45,986 nt of DNA from VGRF01 sp964460485 (GCA_964460485.1 CAYWRY010000018.1:1-45986), one strand, 5' to 3'; positions 6,789-15,355 are shown, numbered from the stretch's first letter. Made by a program: numbers and translations. Notes: generated by a model not told the origin, from the sequence alone.

Positions 6789-9371
6789 TCAGCGCGTGAG
6801 GATGGAGTCGCGGTCGCGTCGCATGCGCGACGCGAACGGACGCACGGTGTCGTCGCCAACGCCGAGGATCTTGTACGAGACGCCCACCTCGAAGCCGCGC
6901 GAGCGCTCGTCCTCCGCCTCGATGCGGATCGCCCAGCACTTGCAGCGCGACACGTACTCGAGCCCGAGCTGGTGGCGCAGAGAGAAGTGGCCCTCGAGCG
7001 AGTACTGAACGCGGTAGGTGGCGGCAAAGCCGCGCAGCAGCGTCCAGCGACCGTACAGGTCGAACTGGTTGATGCGCTCGAAGTTGACGGAGTACTCGTC
7101 CCAGCGGCTGCTGTCGTAGCGGAAGCCCTCGAAGAACCGGGGCAGGTCGCGCAGGAAGCGGTAGCCGAAGGCGACGTCGTTGCCGCGTTCGTCGGCGTAG
7201 CCAAGCTCGAACAAACCTTCGTCGATGCGAGTCTCGTCGAGGTCGAAGCCCACGTCGAAGCGCGAGCGCCACCGGACCGCGGGGAAGACCGCGCCGTCCA
7301 GGAAGATGTTGCGCACCGAGTCGCCGGCGAAGTCCCACCAGGCCGTGAGCGTCGCGTCGGCGACGAGCCGCGGGGGTGCACCCTCTTCCGCGCCGCGCGC
7401 GTAGAGGCGGTTGCCGAGCGAGACGTGCAGCGCCTCCACCTCTTCGATCCGGTCGGCGGGATCGCGCGTGATGCTGGTGGGATCGAGCGCGCGCAAGCGC
7501 GCCTGGAGGATCTCGGAGCGCGGCACGAACAGAGGGTTGTCGGCCTGACTGCCGCCGCCCGCCTGCTCCACCAGCGCGAAGCCGATGCGCGGCTCGAGCA
7601 GATGGATGGCGCGCTCGTTGGTGAGCGGCAGGGGCACCGTGCGACGCAGGCGCGCGCGCACGTCGACGTTGGCGGTGAAGAGATTGCGCAGCTCGGCGCC
7701 GCGGCGTTCGGAGTCGTAGAAGGTCCCGTAATACGCGAGCTCGGGGAGGATCTCCACGACGTCGCCCAGCCGGAGCGGCGCGTAGAGCCGCGGGTTCAGC
7801 ACCACGCGGTGGCCGCGGTCGGCTAGCAGCTCGCCCTCTTGGAACACACCGTCACCCTCGGTGGCCAGCGGCGTGGAGACCCGATCGATGAAGTCGTCGC
7901 CGGACTCGTCGAGCGGGCTGCGATCTCCGTACGGGTCGCGCTCGAAGCCCGTCGGCACGCCGTCGATGCCGCTGTCGAGGAACAGCCCGTCCGGCCCGAG
8001 CGCCGCGCCCGGGAAGCGGTCGCGCGGGCGGTCGAACGAGGTGAAGTGCGTGTAGCGCGCGTCGAACGCCCAGAAGATCCCCGAACCGAGCACGCCGGTG
8101 GGCAGCAGCGACGCGCGCAGATCGGGCAGGCGCTGGAGCCAGGTGCGGTCGCGGTCGAGGTTGTCGGGGTTCTGGAGGTCGTCGGCGACCCGCACCTCGC
8201 CGGAGAAGCCGACCCGATCGCGCGCCCCGGTGCGTCCCTCTGCGAAGGCGAGCGAGTCGATGTGGCGGTCGTTGCGCACCGCGGCGTACTCGCGGAAGTC
8301 GAACGGGAAGAGGTCGTCCGACAGCACGGTGGCATCGGCCTTCGCGCGCAGACCGCCGGGCAGGTCGTGCTGGTCGTGCGTCCAATCGATCGCCCAGCGG
8401 TCGTTCGAGAAGGGCGTCGACGGGTTGTCGCCCGGGTTGTCGCCGGGGCGGTTCTTCCCCACCTCGTCGTCGTTCCAGAGGAACGTGCCGTACGCCTCAC
8501 CCCAGGACTTCTCCCCGATCACGTACTCGAGCGTCAGCTCGGGCTTGAAGCCGCGCTTGGTCAGGTAGTGCGGCGCGATCGTCAGGTTCAGCGGGTCCGC
8601 CACCGCCCAGAAGAAGGGCAGGCCCACGTCGACGCCCGTGCGCGAGCTGGTCCGCACCTCCGGGAGCAACAGGCCGGTCTCGCGCGCGGTCTTCACCGGA
8701 TACGCGAGCCAGGGCAACCAGAGAACCGGCACGCCGAGGATGTCGATCGTCGCGTTGCGCGCGGTGGCAAAGCCCCCGACCTCGACGTTCAGCTCGGACG
8801 AGCTCACCACCCACGGATCCTTCTCGCCCTCCGGGCAGCGACAGGTGGTGAAGCGCGCGTCGACCAGGCGGTACTGGTCGACGCCGCGCCGCTCGATCTC
8901 GCCGCCTTCCAAGCGAAACTCCTGCGTGGCCGATTCGATGCTGCCGTCGAGCACGAGCCCCACCTGCTCGTCGACCTTGAAGCGCATGGCCCGCGCGTGG
9001 ATGACGTCGTCGCCCTCGCGCGCGATCACGTTGCCGATCGCCATGCCCTTGCGCGTCTCGTTGCTGAAGGCCGCCCAGTCGGCGGTGAGCACGCGCCCGT
9101 CCTGCGCGACCTGCACTGTGCCTCGTGCGACGTAGAGGTCCCCGGCACGTTCGTAGGTGATGAAGTCCGCCGACATGTCGAAGGCGCGGGTCCCGGTGCG
9201 GAAGCGGCGGTGCTCGCGGCCGGGCTCGGTCTGGGCCTGGGCGGCGGCCGCTAGCAAAATGAGGAGCGCGCCGAGCGCGAACGAGCGGCGGCTGCGTCCC
9301 GAGCGCGAAGTTGCGACCGCCAGGACTGCGCCCCCGAAGCCAGCGGGCGCGGCGCGCCCGAACGGCGGCAC
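6789..9371 (-). CDS. lptD: LPS-assembly outer membrane protein LptD
   Basis: An 860-residue protein (if the GTG at 9369-9371 is the start) that inserts lipopolysaccharide into the outer leaflet with LptE. It has a signal peptide with core SFALGALLILLAAAAQAQ, an OstA-type N-terminal beta-jellyroll (RVLTADWAAFSNET, IARGDDVIHARAMRF-like strands), then a beta-barrel. It contains exactly four cysteines, arranged as two CxC pairs: C177/C179 (TTCRCPEGE) and C810/C812 (SRCKCWAI). They sit where E. coli LptD has its disulfide partners. No strong ribosome site is visible, so the start is uncertain. It lies 50 bases after a Crp-family gene and 95 bases before trpE. Confidence 0.93.
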   Translation of the reverse strand: MPPFGRAAPAGFGGAVLAVATSRSGRSRRSFALGALLILLAAAAQAQTEPGREHRRFRTGTRAFDMSADFITYERAGDLYVARGTVQVAQDGRVLTADWAAFSNETRKGMAIGNVIAREGDDVIHARAMRFKVDEQVGLVLDGSIESATQEFRLEGGEIERRGVDQYRLVDARFTTCRCPEGEKDPWVVSSSELNVEVGGFATARNATIDILGVPVLWLPWLAYPVKTARETGLLLPEVRTSSRTGVDVGLPFFWAVADPLNLTIAPHYLTKRGFKPELTLEYVIGEKSWGEAYGTFLWNDDEVGKNRPGDNPGDNPSTPFSNDRWAIDWTHDQHDLPGGLRAKADATVLSDDLFPFDFREYAAVRNDRHIDSLAFAEGRTGARDRVGFSGEVRVADDLQNPDNLDRDRTWLQRLPDLRASLLPTGVLGSGIFWAFDARYTHFTSFDRPRDRFPGAALGPDGLFLDSGIDGVPTGFERDPYGDRSPLDESGDDFIDRVSTPLATEGDGVFQEGELLADRGHRVVLNPRLYAPLRLGDVVEILPELAYYGTFYDSERRGAELRNLFTANVDVRARLRRTVPLPLTNERAIHLLEPRIGFALVEQAGGGSQADNPLFVPRSEILQARLRALDPTSITRDPADRIEEVEALHVSLGNRLYARGAEEGAPPRLVADATLTAWWDFAGDSVRNIFLDGAVFPAVRWRSRFDVGFDLDETRIDEGLFELGYADERGNDVAFGYRFLRDLPRFFEGFRYDSSRWDEYSVNFERINQFDLYGRWTLLRGFAATYRVQYSLEGHFSLRHQLGLEYVSRCKCWAIRIEAEDERSRGFEVGVSYKILGVGDDTVRPFASRMRRDRDSILTR

Positions 9372-9421
9372 GCTAGCGGCGCGGGGATGCAGGGGCGAGA
9401 TGCGCGGGCGGCGCGCCCGGG

Positions 9422-10063
9422 CTACTCGCCGGGATCGAGAGCGCTCGCCAGCGCCTCGAAATCCCGCACCTCCAGCGCATCCTCGACGAGCCGCACCAGC
9501 TTCTGGTCGAGGAGCTGGTTGAGCGCGCGGTGCGCCTCGTGCATGCGCAAGCCGGACTCGGCGGCAAGCTTTCGCAGCGTCGTCTCGATGCGCGCGCTCG
9601 TCTCGCCGGAATGCGCGTGGCGCAGCAGCACGCGCACGACCGGTCGCAGCAGGTCGTCGACTCCCAGCGCAGCCAGGCGCTGCTCGAGCTCGATCGCCCG
9701 CTGGGCGAGCCGCTGAATGACCCGCAGCCCGATCTCGGGCCGGTCGACGCACATGCTCTCGAAGGTCGCGCGATCGAGCTGGAGCACGCGCGCGTCGGTC
9801 ACTGCGACCGCGCGCGTGGTGCGCGGCCGGCCGAGCAGCACGGCGATCTCGCCGAAGAACTCCCCGGGGCCGAAACGCGCGACGACGCGCTCGCCCTCTG
9901 GCCCGCTGCGCGTCAGCTCGACGTGCCCGGACTGGATCACGAACAGCACCTCGCCGGGCTGGCCCGCGTCGTAGAGCACGTCGCCCGCCGCGAACGACCG
10001 TTCGTAAGTGCTGCGGACGGTGAATCCCGTGTCTTCTCGGGCGTCTTCGCTCGGGTGCTTCAC
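9422..10063 (-). CDS. Crp/Fnr-family cyclic-nucleotide-binding transcription regulator
   Basis: A 213-residue protein with an N-terminal cNMP-binding domain and a C-terminal winged helix. The phosphate-binding cassette reads GEFFGEIAVLLGRPRTTRAVA, with the glutamate and Arg-Thr of a nucleotide-binding site. A long dimer helix leads into KLAAESGLRMHEAHRALNQL, a Crp-type helix-turn-helix. There are no Fnr-type cysteines. The GTG start leaves 38 bases to tlpA. It lies in a same-strand run between tlpA and lptD; its targets cannot be read from the sequence. Confidence 0.85.
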   Translation of the reverse strand: MKHPSEDAREDTGFTVRSTYERSFAAGDVLYDAGQPGEVLFVIQSGHVELTRSGPEGERVVARFGPGEFFGEIAVLLGRPRTTRAVAVTDARVLQLDRATFESMCVDRPEIGLRVIQRLAQRAIELEQRLAALGVDDLLRPVVRVLLRHAHSGETSARIETTLRKLAAESGLRMHEAHRALNQLLDQKLVRLVEDALEVRDFEALASALDPGE

Positions 10064-10101
10064 ACGCAGCGTTTCGGCGGGGGCGCTCGGACGCTTGAGC
10101 C

Positions 10102-10620
10102 TCAGCGCGGCGCGCCCTGAAGCAGCGGCGCGACCGCCTCCTCGAGCTCCGGCAGGCTCGTCACGCCGACGTGGGCCTCGGCGATGCGGCCGTTTGCATC
10201 CAGCACGAACAGCGCAGGGAAGCCCGGGGCGCCGTAGTCGAGGGCGAGCGACTCGTCCCCGAACAGCACCGGGTAGGCCATGCCGTGCTCGCGGGCGAAG
10301 GGCTCCACGGCCTCGCGCTCCCAGTCCACCGACACGCCCAGCACGTGGACGCGCCCCGCGTACTTCTCGTGGAAGGCGACGAGCACGGGGATCGACTCCT
10401 CGCACGGCGCGCACCAGGTCGCCCAGAAGTCCACGAGGACGGGCTTTCCGCGCAGCGACGCCAGCGCGACCTCCCCGCCCCCGAGCCGCTCGAGCGTGAA
10501 GTCGGGCGCCGGCTCGCTGGGCTCCGCGCGGCGCGCCGCGGGAACCGCCTCGACCGGGTCGCAGCCAGTCGCCGCCATCAGCGCCGCGAAGGCCAGCGCC
10601 AGCGCGCCCCGCGCGCTCAT
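10102..10620 (-). CDS. TlpA-like thioredoxin-fold lipoprotein/periplasmic thiol oxidoreductase
   Basis: A 172-residue protein with an N-terminal hydrophobic segment ending in a possible lipobox (MAATGC, C20), so it is probably membrane-anchored facing the periplasm. The thioredoxin fold starts near residue 38 (PAPDFTLERL) and carries the redox motif WCAPC (C70, C73) and the cis-proline in GAPGFPALFVLD. Proteins of this type reduce periplasmic disulfides with electrons from CcdA. Its ATG overlaps the ccdA stop (ATGA), which strongly supports that partnership. Confidence 0.9.
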   Translation of the reverse strand: MSARGALALAFAALMAATGCDPVEAVPAARRAEPSEPAPDFTLERLGGGEVALASLRGKPVLVDFWATWCAPCEESIPVLVAFHEKYAGRVHVLGVSVDWEREAVEPFAREHGMAYPVLFGDESLALDYGAPGFPALFVLDANGRIAEAHVGVTSLPELEEAVAPLLQGAPR

Positions 10621-11396
10621 CGCAGCCAACCCTCGAAGGCCCGCACCCAGTCGTTCATGAAGGCAAGATAGGAGTTGAAGAGCGTGAGCCGGTTGGTGAT
10701 CACGAGCAGCCCGGCGACCACCAGCAGTGCGCCGCTGCCGATCTCGATCCAGCGGAAGCGCGTGCGGACGACGGCGAACGTCGCGAAGAACCAGTCGAGG
10801 CTGAAGGCCGCCGCGAAGAACGGGAGCCCGAGCCCGAGCGAGTACACGGAGAGTAGGGCGACGCCCGCGCCCACCGTCTCGTGGCTCGCCGCCAGGGTGT
10901 AGACGCCGCCGAGGATCGGCCCCACGCACGGGATCCAGCCCGACGCGAAGGCGGCACCCACCAGGAACGTGCCGAGCGGACCCTTCGGCTGTAGGCGCTG
11001 GCCGAGGCGCACGTCGCGATACAGCCAGCCGATCCGCAGCACGCCCATCAGGTGCAGCCCCATCAACAAGATCACGCCGCCCGCCAGGTGCTCGAGCGTG
11101 ATACGCAGCGGACCGAGCTCGATCGCAAAGCTGCGCAGCGCGCGGCTGACGCTCGTGGCGGACGCGCCCAGCGCGACGAACACCGCCGAGAAACCTGCGA
11201 CGAAGCCCGCGCAGCCGCGCAGCACGCGGCCGCGCACGGCGGCGCGGGTCTCCGCGTCGCGCAGAGCCTCGACCGAGACGCCCGAGAGCAGCGAGAGATA
11301 CGCCGGCATCAGGGGGAGGACGCACGGCGAGAGCACGGAGACGACGCCAGCGCTGAAGGCGGCGCCGAAGGACGCCAGCGAGACGTGTTCCTGCAT
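10617..11396 (-). CDS. ccdA: CcdA-type transmembrane thiol-disulfide transporter
   Basis: A 259-residue, six-helix inner-membrane protein that passes reducing equivalents from cytoplasmic thioredoxin to periplasmic acceptors. The two redox cysteines are seen in the pseudo-symmetric motifs SPCVLPLMPAYL (C25) and GWIPCVGPILG (C157). The length matches CcdA rather than full DsbD, whose thioredoxin domain is here supplied by the adjacent tlpA-like gene. It is first in the minus-strand run. The role (cytochrome c maturation or general disulfide reduction) is not decided by the sequence. Confidence 0.93.
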   Translation of the reverse strand: MQEHVSLASFGAAFSAGVVSVLSPCVLPLMPAYLSLLSGVSVEALRDAETRAAVRGRVLRGCAGFVAGFSAVFVALGASATSVSRALRSFAIELGPLRITLEHLAGGVILLMGLHLMGVLRIGWLYRDVRLGQRLQPKGPLGTFLVGAAFASGWIPCVGPILGGVYTLAASHETVGAGVALLSVYSLGLGLPFFAAAFSLDWFFATFAVVRTRFRWIEIGSGALLVVAGLLVITNRLTLFNSYLAFMNDWVRAFEGWLR

Positions 11397-11429
11397 GGTG
11401 GCACGCCTCGCTGGCGATGAGTGACCCCG

Positions 11430-11825
11430 CTAGAAGCCCGGCTCGGGCTGCGCAGCCACGTCGCCGAGGCTACCGCCGCCCTCCACGGACTCCCGCGCGC
11501 GCTGCTGCTCTTCGCTCTGCCCGAAGAAGACCAGCTTCTTGTCGCCCGACAGGTGCTCTGGCTCCACGATGTAGTCGCCGCCGATCGAGGCATCGAGGAT
11601 CGGCTTCGCGACCTCCTTGTCCCCGGCGGAGAACAGGTACGCCATGCCGGCGACCAGGCCGCCGCCCGCCGCGTACAGCACCTTGGCGGGCATGTAGACC
11701 ACGTTCGCGAGCACGACGGTCGCGCCGGTCTTGGCCTCCTTGGCCGGCGGGTCGGCGAGCGCGGGGCTCGCGGCAAGCGCGGTCAGCGTGAACGCGAGCA
11801 CCACGGATCGAATCGTCTGATTCAT
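11430..11825 (-). CDS. Small exported glycine-rich protein of unknown function
   Basis: A 131-residue protein with a clean signal peptide (hydrophobic core SVVLAFTLTALAASPALA, cleavage likely after ALA). A central glycine-rich segment, KVLYAAGGGLVAGMAYLFSA, could span or insert in a membrane. It is followed by GGDYIVEPEHL and a polar tail. I do not recognise a named family. The start at ATG 11823-11825 is supported by GGGAGG seven bases upstream; a longer reading upstream would lack a signal-peptide start. A candidate promoter and a 5' leader stem-loop precede it, so it is probably transcribed alone. Confidence 0.75.
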   Translation of the reverse strand: MNQTIRSVVLAFTLTALAASPALADPPAKEAKTGATVVLANVVYMPAKVLYAAGGGLVAGMAYLFSAGDKEVAKPILDASIGGDYIVEPEHLSGDKKLVFFGQSEEQQRARESVEGGGSLGDVAAQPEPGF

Positions 11826-11841
11826 CGTTGGGCCTCCCATT

Positions 11842-11858
11842 GCGGCGCAGCGCGCCGC
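11842..11858 (-). repeat. 5' leader stem-loop before the small exported protein
   Basis: A perfect 7-bp stem (GCGGCGC/GCGCCGC) with an AGC loop lies in the untranslated leader, 17 bases upstream of the ATG and right next to the ribosome site. It could influence mRNA stability or initiation. In DNA this GC-rich, such short stems also arise by chance. Confidence 0.35.
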
Positions 11859-11875
11859 CCACCCCATCGGGTGCG

Positions 11876-11904
11876 AGTGTGGGAATCGCATTCGCAAGGG
11901 TCAA
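11876..11904 (-). promoter_or_regulatory. Candidate housekeeping promoter
   Basis: On the minus strand, TTGACC (11899-11904) matches five of six bases of the -35 consensus. A spacer of exactly 17 bases leads to CACACT (11876-11881), a weak -10. The predicted start gives a leader of about 45 bases to the exported-protein gene. The -35 and the spacing are good and the -10 is poor. Confidence 0.4.
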
Positions 11905-11939
11905 GGGCGGCCGTCCCCGCTGACACCGAAAAGCGTCGG

Positions 11940-12389
11940 TCAGAACTGCCGCTTCGTGTCTAGGAGGATCGTCACGGGCCCTTGGTTCACGAGCTGCACC
12001 GCCATCTCGGCCCGAAAGCGACCGGTGACGACCGTCACGCCCAGCGCGCGAGCCGCGGTAACAACGGCCGCGACCAGCGGCTCGGCGCGCTCGGGAGGCG
12101 CTGCTTCCGTGTAGGACGGCCGCCGCCCCTTCCGGGCGTCCCCGAGCAGTGTGAACTGCGACACGACCCCGAGCGCGCCACCCACGTCCAGCAGCGATCG
12201 ATTCATGCGCCCCTCGGCGTCCGGGAAGACGCGCAGGTGCACCAGCTTCTCCGCCAGCTCGCGCGCGTCCTGCTCCGCGTCCGCCGCGCTCGCGCCCACC
12301 AGCGCGAGCAGCCCCGCGCCCATCTCCGCGACGACTTCGCCGCCCGCGCGCACGCTCGCCTGCGACACGCGTTGCACGACCGCCCGCAC
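11940..12389 (-). CDS. dtd: D-aminoacyl-tRNA deacylase
   Basis: A 149-residue protein of exactly the DTD size that removes D-amino acids wrongly attached to tRNA. The active-site motif SQFTLLGDARKGRRPSY and the cross-subunit NQGPVTILLD (Gly-cisPro motif) are both present. The GTG start (VRAVVQRVSQASV) matches the family N-terminus. It begins 8 bases after dcd on the same strand, so the two are probably co-transcribed. Confidence 0.95.
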   Translation of the reverse strand: MRAVVQRVSQASVRAGGEVVAEMGAGLLALVGASAADAEQDARELAEKLVHLRVFPDAEGRMNRSLLDVGGALGVVSQFTLLGDARKGRRPSYTEAAPPERAEPLVAAVVTAARALGVTVVTGRFRAEMAVQLVNQGPVTILLDTKRQF

Positions 12390-12397
12390 CGCGCGTC

Positions 12398-12910
12398 CTA
12401 CAGCTTCTCTTGCTGCGCGAAGCGTCCGCTGTACTGCGCGCGGCCCTCGGCGCGCATCACGACGAGCTGGCAGATGCGCACGCCCGCGTGGATCTCGAGC
12501 GGGTGGCCCGACACGTTGCTGATCTCGAGCACCTGCCGGTTCGAGACCCCCGGCTGCACGAACGCAGACGTCACGTGAATCATCAGGCCGAGGCGCGCGA
12601 AGCGGCTGCGGCCCTCGAGCAGGCCGCACAGGTCCTGGGCCAGCGTGATGCGCTCGCGGGTGATGCCGTGGATCGTCGCGCCCGGCGCGAGCACGTAGGG
12701 CCGCGCCAGCGACGCCACGCGCGTGTAGTCGCGATAGTCGACCTCCTCGCGGATCGGGATCGGCTCCGCGCCGCGCTCGATCACGCGGATCTCGTCGCCC
12801 AGGGTGAGGTCGATCGACGCGGGGCCCACCTGCCCCGCTTCGAGCGGCTCGATCACGATGCGCCGCGCCGCGATCTCGTCCAGCAGAACCTCGCGCGTGA
12901 GAACCGTCAT
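12398..12910 (-). CDS. dcd: dCTP deaminase
   Basis: A 170-residue trimeric nucleotide deaminase of the dUTPase superfamily that converts dCTP to dUTP for dTMP synthesis. Visible motifs are GPASIDLTLGDE near the N-terminus, LLEGRSRFARLGLMIH in the core and QVLEISN, which holds the catalytic glutamate. Bifunctional dCTP deaminase/dUTPase variants exist and cannot be excluded by eye. The ATG lies only 24 bases from the divergent phosphodiesterase start, so its promoter must overlap that gene's 5' end. Confidence 0.92.
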   Translation of the reverse strand: MTVLTREVLLDEIAARRIVIEPLEAGQVGPASIDLTLGDEIRVIERGAEPIPIREEVDYRDYTRVASLARPYVLAPGATIHGITRERITLAQDLCGLLEGRSRFARLGLMIHVTSAFVQPGVSNRQVLEISNVSGHPLEIHAGVRICQLVVMRAEGRAQYSGRFAQQEKL

Positions 12911-12934
12911 GGCGCGCGACGGTACCATCGGCAC

Positions 12935-13741
12935 ATGCGCCACCCGTTCTTCGCGCTCGCGACCCCGCTGGTGTTCGGCCATCGCGGCGCGTGCGGGGAG
13001 CTGCCGGAGAACACGCTGCCCTCTTTCGCGCGCGCGCTCGAGCAGGGCGCCGACGTGCTCGAGCTCGACGTGCACGCCACCGCCGACGGCGAGGTGGTGG
13101 TGCTGCACGACGCCGACGTCGCGCGCACGACGGATGGAGCCGGCGACGTGGCCACACTGCGTTGGGCCGAGGTCAGCGCGCTCGACGCCGGCTTCCGCTT
13201 CGCGGACGCGGACGGCGGCGCGCCCTTCCGCGGCGTGGGCATCCGCGTGCCGCGCCTCGCGGAGGTGCTCGCCGCCTTTCCGGGCGTGCGTCTCAACGTC
13301 GAGCTGAAGCGCGCCGACGCCGGTCTGGTCGCGCGCGTGCTGAACCTGCTGCGCGACGCCGGCCGCGAGGAGCTCACACTGCTCGCCGCGGAGAGCGACG
13401 AGACGATGAAGCTGTTGCGGAGCGCCGTGCGCGAGCGAGGCGCGCGCGTCGCGCTGGGCGCCTCGGTGGGCGACGTGCTCGGCTTCGTACGCGCCGCGCT
13501 GGCGGGCGACGCGCCGCCCGAAGGCCCGATGGCGCTCCAGATCCCGCCCGAGTTCCTCGGGCGCCCGCTCGTCACGCCCGAGCTGACCGCGTTCGTCCAT
13601 GCCCACGGCGTGCAGGTCCACGTCTGGACCATCAACGACGAGGACGAGATGCGGCGGCTGCTCGCCCTCGGCGTGGACGGCGTGATGAGCGACTTCCCCG
13701 CGCGGCTGCGCCGCGTGGTGGCCGCCGCGCGTGGCGCTTAG
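12935..13741 (+). CDS. Glycerophosphodiester phosphodiesterase
   Basis: A 268-residue TIM-barrel phosphodiesterase that hydrolyses glycerophosphodiesters to glycerol 3-phosphate and an alcohol. The catalytic HR pair is in FGHRGACGELPENT (H16, R17, E24), the metal ligands in VLELDVHATADGEVVVLHD and the ELK motif in LNVELKRAD. There is no signal peptide, so it is a cytoplasmic (UgpQ-type) form. It starts with ATG 24 bases from the divergent dcd. The downstream methyltransferase overlaps it by 11 bases. Confidence 0.93.
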   Translation: MRHPFFALATPLVFGHRGACGELPENTLPSFARALEQGADVLELDVHATADGEVVVLHDADVARTTDGAGDVATLRWAEVSALDAGFRFADADGGAPFRGVGIRVPRLAEVLAAFPGVRLNVELKRADAGLVARVLNLLRDAGREELTLLAAESDETMKLLRSAVRERGARVALGASVGDVLGFVRAALAGDAPPEGPMALQIPPEFLGRPLVTPELTAFVHAHGVQVHVWTINDEDEMRRLLALGVDGVMSDFPARLRRVVAAARGA

Positions 13742-14279
13742 CTCGCTGCGCGCGGCGACGCTGCTGGGCGAGGAGCTCTCGCGCGTTGCCCACTGCGCGG
13801 CCGGGCGTCCCGTCCTCGACCTCGCCTGCGGGCGCGGTCGCAACGCGCTCGCCGTCGCGGCGGGCGGGCTGCGCGCGGTCGGCGTCGATCGCGACGCGGG
13901 CGCGCTCGCCGAGCTGGCGCAGCGCGCCCGCGACGCCCGGCTCGCGGTCGCAACCGTCCGCGCCGACGTGGAGACGCGCGCGGGCCTTCCCTTCGCGAGC
14001 GACTCGCTCGGCGCGGTGCTGGTGTTCCGCTTTCTCTTCCGCCCGCTCGCGGCGGAGATCGTGCGCGTCCTCGCACCCGGCGGGCTGCTCGTCTACGAGA
14101 CGTTCACGAGCGCGCAGCGTTCCCTGGGCCGCGGCCCGCGCCGCCACGAGTTCCTGCTGGCGCCGGGCGAGCTCGCTTCGCTCTTCCCTGCGCTCCGCGC
14201 GCTGCGCTTCGAGGAGGGCCTCTTCCACGAGCCCGAGCTCACCGCCCTCGCGCGGCTGGTGGCGCGAAAGCCCCGCTAG
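13731..14279 (+). CDS. Class I SAM-dependent methyltransferase
   Basis: A 182-residue Rossmann-fold methyltransferase. Motif I is VLDLACGRGRNALAVAAGG, followed by GVDRDAGALAEL (the acidic ribose-binding end of strand 2) and a late strand VLAPGGLLVYETFT typical of the TehB/UbiE-like group. The substrate is not evident. The GTG start lies inside the end of the phosphodiesterase gene, suggesting coupled translation. Its TAG shares the palindrome CTAG with the stop codon of queG on the other strand, so the two convergent genes overlap by 4 bases. Confidence 0.85.
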   Translation: MALSSLRAATLLGEELSRVAHCAAGRPVLDLACGRGRNALAVAAGGLRAVGVDRDAGALAELAQRARDARLAVATVRADVETRAGLPFASDSLGAVLVFRFLFRPLAAEIVRVLAPGGLLVYETFTSAQRSLGRGPRRHEFLLAPGELASLFPALRALRFEEGLFHEPELTALARLVARKPR

Positions 14280-15355
14280 CGCCGCGGCGCGGACTCCGCC
14301 GCGTCGATGCGCGCGAGCGCCCAGCGCGCGTGCTCGGCGAGCAGCGGATCGGCGCCAGTCGCGTGGCGCGCCACCGCGTCCCGCAGCGCCGGGTCGCCGC
14401 GATTTCCCGCCGCCACGAGCACGTTGCGCAAGAGGCCGCGCCACTTGCTGCGGCGCAGCGCGCTGCGCCGCGTCGCTCTGCGCCAGTCTTGCTCGCCCAG
14501 CGCGAGCAGCTCCAAGAGCGTCGCGTTCTCGAGCGACGGCCGCGGCGCGAAGCGCTCGCGCAGCGCGGCGCTCGCTGCGCTCGTGGGCGCGGGCTTCCGC
14601 TCCGCGCGCTCGTTCCACGGGCACGCCGCCTGGCATACGTCGCAGCCGAACACCCAATCGCCCTGGGCTGCGCGCAGCGCCTCCGGAATCGCGCCGCGCA
14701 GCTCGATCGTCGTGTACGAGAGGCAGCGCGAGGCGTCGAGCACGTAGGGCTCGGGGAACGCGCCGGTCGGGCAGGCGTCGAGGCAGGCGCGGCACGAGCC
14801 GCAGTGATCGGGCTCCTCTGCATCCGGCGGCAGGGCGAGGTCGGTGATCACGACGCCCAAGAAGAGGTACGAGCCCAGGCGCGGGTCGATCAGCAACGTG
14901 TGCTTGCCGATCCAGCCGAGGCCGGCGCGCGCGGCGGCGGCGCGCTCGAGGACGGGCCCGGTGTCGACGTACGAGCGCAGCGCCACGCGCGCGCCCGCCA
15001 GCGTCGCGATCCCGGTCTCGAACGCGGAGAGCCGCTCGCGCAGCACGTCGTGGTAGTCGTCGCCGCTCGCGTAGCGGGCGATGCGCGCGCCGCCGGGCTC
15101 GGGCGCGCGCAGCGCGCCAGCCTGCGGGTAGCGCAGCGCCACCGCGACGAGCGTGCGTGCTCCGGCGACGAGGCGGCGCGGATCGATGCGCTCCTCGACG
15201 CGGCGCGCGAGGTAGTTCATCTCGCCCGCGTAGCCGCGCGCGAGCCACTCGCGCAGGAACGCATTGCGCGGGGCGGGCGCAGCGGGCGCGAAGCCCACGC
15301 GATCGAAGCCCAGCGCGAGGCCCAGCGCGCGCACGCGCTCGGCGAGCGCGCTCAT
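14276..15355 (-). CDS. queG: Epoxyqueuosine reductase
   Basis: A 359-residue cobalamin- and Fe-S-dependent enzyme that performs the last step of queuosine synthesis on tRNA. The active-site aspartate lies in SYVDTGPVLER (D131). Two [4Fe-4S] clusters are supplied by HCGSCRACLDACPTGAF (C185, C188, C191, C195) plus C211, C238 and CDVCQAACPWN (C241, C245). A C-terminal HEAT-like helical repeat (RNVLVAAGNRGD onwards) matches full-length QueG. The ATG overlaps the exosortase stop (ATGA). Confidence 0.95.
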   Translation of the reverse strand: MSALAERVRALGLALGFDRVGFAPAAPAPRNAFLREWLARGYAGEMNYLARRVEERIDPRRLVAGARTLVAVALRYPQAGALRAPEPGGARIARYASGDDYHDVLRERLSAFETGIATLAGARVALRSYVDTGPVLERAAAARAGLGWIGKHTLLIDPRLGSYLFLGVVITDLALPPDAEEPDHCGSCRACLDACPTGAFPEPYVLDASRCLSYTTIELRGAIPEALRAAQGDWVFGCDVCQAACPWNERAERKPAPTSAASAALRERFAPRPSLENATLLELLALGEQDWRRATRRSALRRSKWRGLLRNVLVAAGNRGDPALRDAVARHATGADPLLAEHARWALARIDAAESAPRR

